Positions 5,648 through 6,090 of a DNA stretch of 6,090 nt are shown here, piece after piece. The translations under genes were made by a program, and so were the position numbers. The DNA comes from Actinomycetes bacterium (GTDB lineage: Bacteria > Actinomycetota > Actinomycetes > Actinomycetales > Dermatophilaceae): the NCBI GenBank assembly GCA_023389095.1, contig JAEWFB010000442.1, positions 1-6,090 of the forward strand. Direction: 5' to 3'. The notes below the pieces were generated by a model. The model searched no databases. It was not told the origin of the DNA and saw nothing but the letters and a program-made list of their open reading frames with translations. Position 1 is the stretch's first letter. Each line of letters starts with the position of its first letter.

Positions 5648-5653
5648 GGTGTG
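5642..5653. promoter_or_regulatory. Inverted repeat CACA-N4-TGTG at the sufR start, candidate operator
   Basis: CACA (5642-5645) and TGTG (5650-5653) flank ATGG and lie over the predicted -10 and transcription start, where a repressor would block RNA polymerase. The minus strand reads CCACA-N4-TGTGA, which shares the TGTGA half with the ACACT-N5-TGTGA site I recall for mycobacterial SufR, but the other half and the spacing differ. Autoregulation by SufR is therefore plausible, not shown. Confidence 0.4.
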
Positions 5654-6090
5654 GTGTTTTTCCCTGAGCACGCACCGCGCGAGGGCCGGGACGGCGAGAA
5701 CAGCTCGCCGCTCGAGTCCCGGACGCGCTCACGCGTGCTCCACATGGTCTCGAGCGACGGCCCCGTCACGGCCGCCGAGCTCGGTCGTCACCTCGACCTC
5801 ACCCCGGCCGCCGTGCGGCGCCACCTCGACGCCCTCGTCGAGCAGGGTGCGGTCGTGCCCCACGAGCCCGCCGGCCAGCGTCGGGGCCGGGGTCGACCGG
5901 CCCGCGCCTACGTCGTGTCCGAGGTCGGTCACCGCTCGCTCGAGGCCGACTACGACTCGCTCGCCGTCGAGGTGCTCCGGTTCCTCGGTGACCGCGCCGG
6001 CAGCGGCGCCGTCAGTGCGTTCGCCCGCGAGCGCGTCGCGGCTCTCGAGGAGCGCTACGCACCGCGTCTCGCCGTCGCCGGCGACGACCC
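5654..6090 (+). CDS. sufR: SufR-like winged-helix transcriptional regulator, 3' end cut off by the window
   Basis: The frame is open for 145 codons from a GTG to the window edge. Residues 20-62 form a helix-turn-helix of the DeoR/ArsR type: SRTRSRVLHMVSSDGPVT then AAELGRHLDLTPAAVRRHLD (40-59). A wing follows with RGRGRPARAYVVSEVGH (77-93), the 'GRGRP--Y-L-GH' pattern of SufR and related regulators. The helical region after residue 94 (FLGDRAGSG, AFARERVAALEERY) fits the family's linker and dimer part. The cysteines that bind the Fe-S cluster in SufR lie in the missing C-terminal half, so the SufR assignment rests on the winged-helix form and on position: ctaA, an ABC pair and sufR-suf are neighbours in many actinobacteria (from memory). 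SufR represses the suf Fe-S assembly operon when its cluster is intact. Either GTG at 5651 or 5654 could start; 5654 fits the promoter spacing. Confidence 0.8.
   Translation, partial: MFFPEHAPREGRDGENSSPLESRTRSRVLHMVSSDGPVTAAELGRHLDLTPAAVRRHLDALVEQGAVVPHEPAGQRRGRGRPARAYVVSEVGHRSLEADYDSLAVEVLRFLGDRAGSGAVSAFARERVAALEERYAPRLAVAGDD

Noticed and set aside
5729..5932. 67-codon minus-strand open frame inside sufR
   Set aside because: It is antisense to the helix-turn-helix and wing region, shows no domain, and has no visible ribosome binding site that would support it.
1..6090. Search for CRISPR repeats, insertion sequences, tRNAs or an attachment site
   Set aside because: No spaced identical repeats, transposase motifs, terminal inverted repeats or tRNA-like TTCRANY/CCA patterns were noticed, and base composition is even throughout.

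Overview
The window is about 6 kb of very GC-rich DNA with strong G/C bias at third codon positions, GTG starts and TAnnnT-type promoter hexamers. This indicates a high-GC actinomycete. The gene content (actinobacterial-type CtaA, short-form Psd, SufR-type regulator) fits Actinomycetota; a Micrococcales/Intrasporangiaceae-like source is a guess, because no marker fixes the family.

Layout: bases 1-3728 are read leftward and bases 3876-6090 rightward, around a 147-bp divergent intergenic region. The leftward genes, in transcription order from the centre, are an ABC transporter ATPase (3728-3018), its ABC-2 type permease (3021-2221, ATGA overlap), a small DUF2231-like membrane protein (2126-1644), heme A synthase ctaA (1588-620) and a GNAT N-acetyltransferase that runs off the left edge (576-1). 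The rightward genes are short-form phosphatidylserine decarboxylase psd (3876-4559), CDP-diacylglycerol-serine O-phosphatidyltransferase pssA (4556-5563, GTGA overlap), and the first 145 codons of a SufR-like DeoR/ArsR-type winged-helix regulator (5654 to the right edge).

Function: pssA makes phosphatidylserine and psd decarboxylates it to phosphatidylethanolamine, so the overlapping pair is a complete two-step PE module. CtaA makes heme A for aa3-type cytochrome c oxidase. The ABC pair and the DUF2231 protein sit beside ctaA. SufR normally controls the suf Fe-S cluster assembly operon, which would be expected just past the right edge. From memory, many actinobacteria keep ctaA, an ABC ATPase/permease pair and sufR-suf together (for example around Rv1456c-Rv1460 in M. 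tuberculosis); here the PE module lies between the ABC genes and sufR.

Regulation: four genes (GNAT, ctaA, ABC ATPase, sufR) have a -10-like hexamer ending 6-8 bases before the start codon and no Shine-Dalgarno sequence, which suggests leaderless mRNAs. DUF2231, permease and psd have Shine-Dalgarno-like sequences instead. Two short inverted repeats lie in the sufR promoter and are candidate operators. GC-rich hairpins without a U-tract follow the permease and DUF2231 genes. No gap exceeds 150 bases. I see no mobile element, CRISPR array, tRNA or rRNA, and nothing that amounts to a clearly new system: this is mostly core-genome content with an interesting arrangement.
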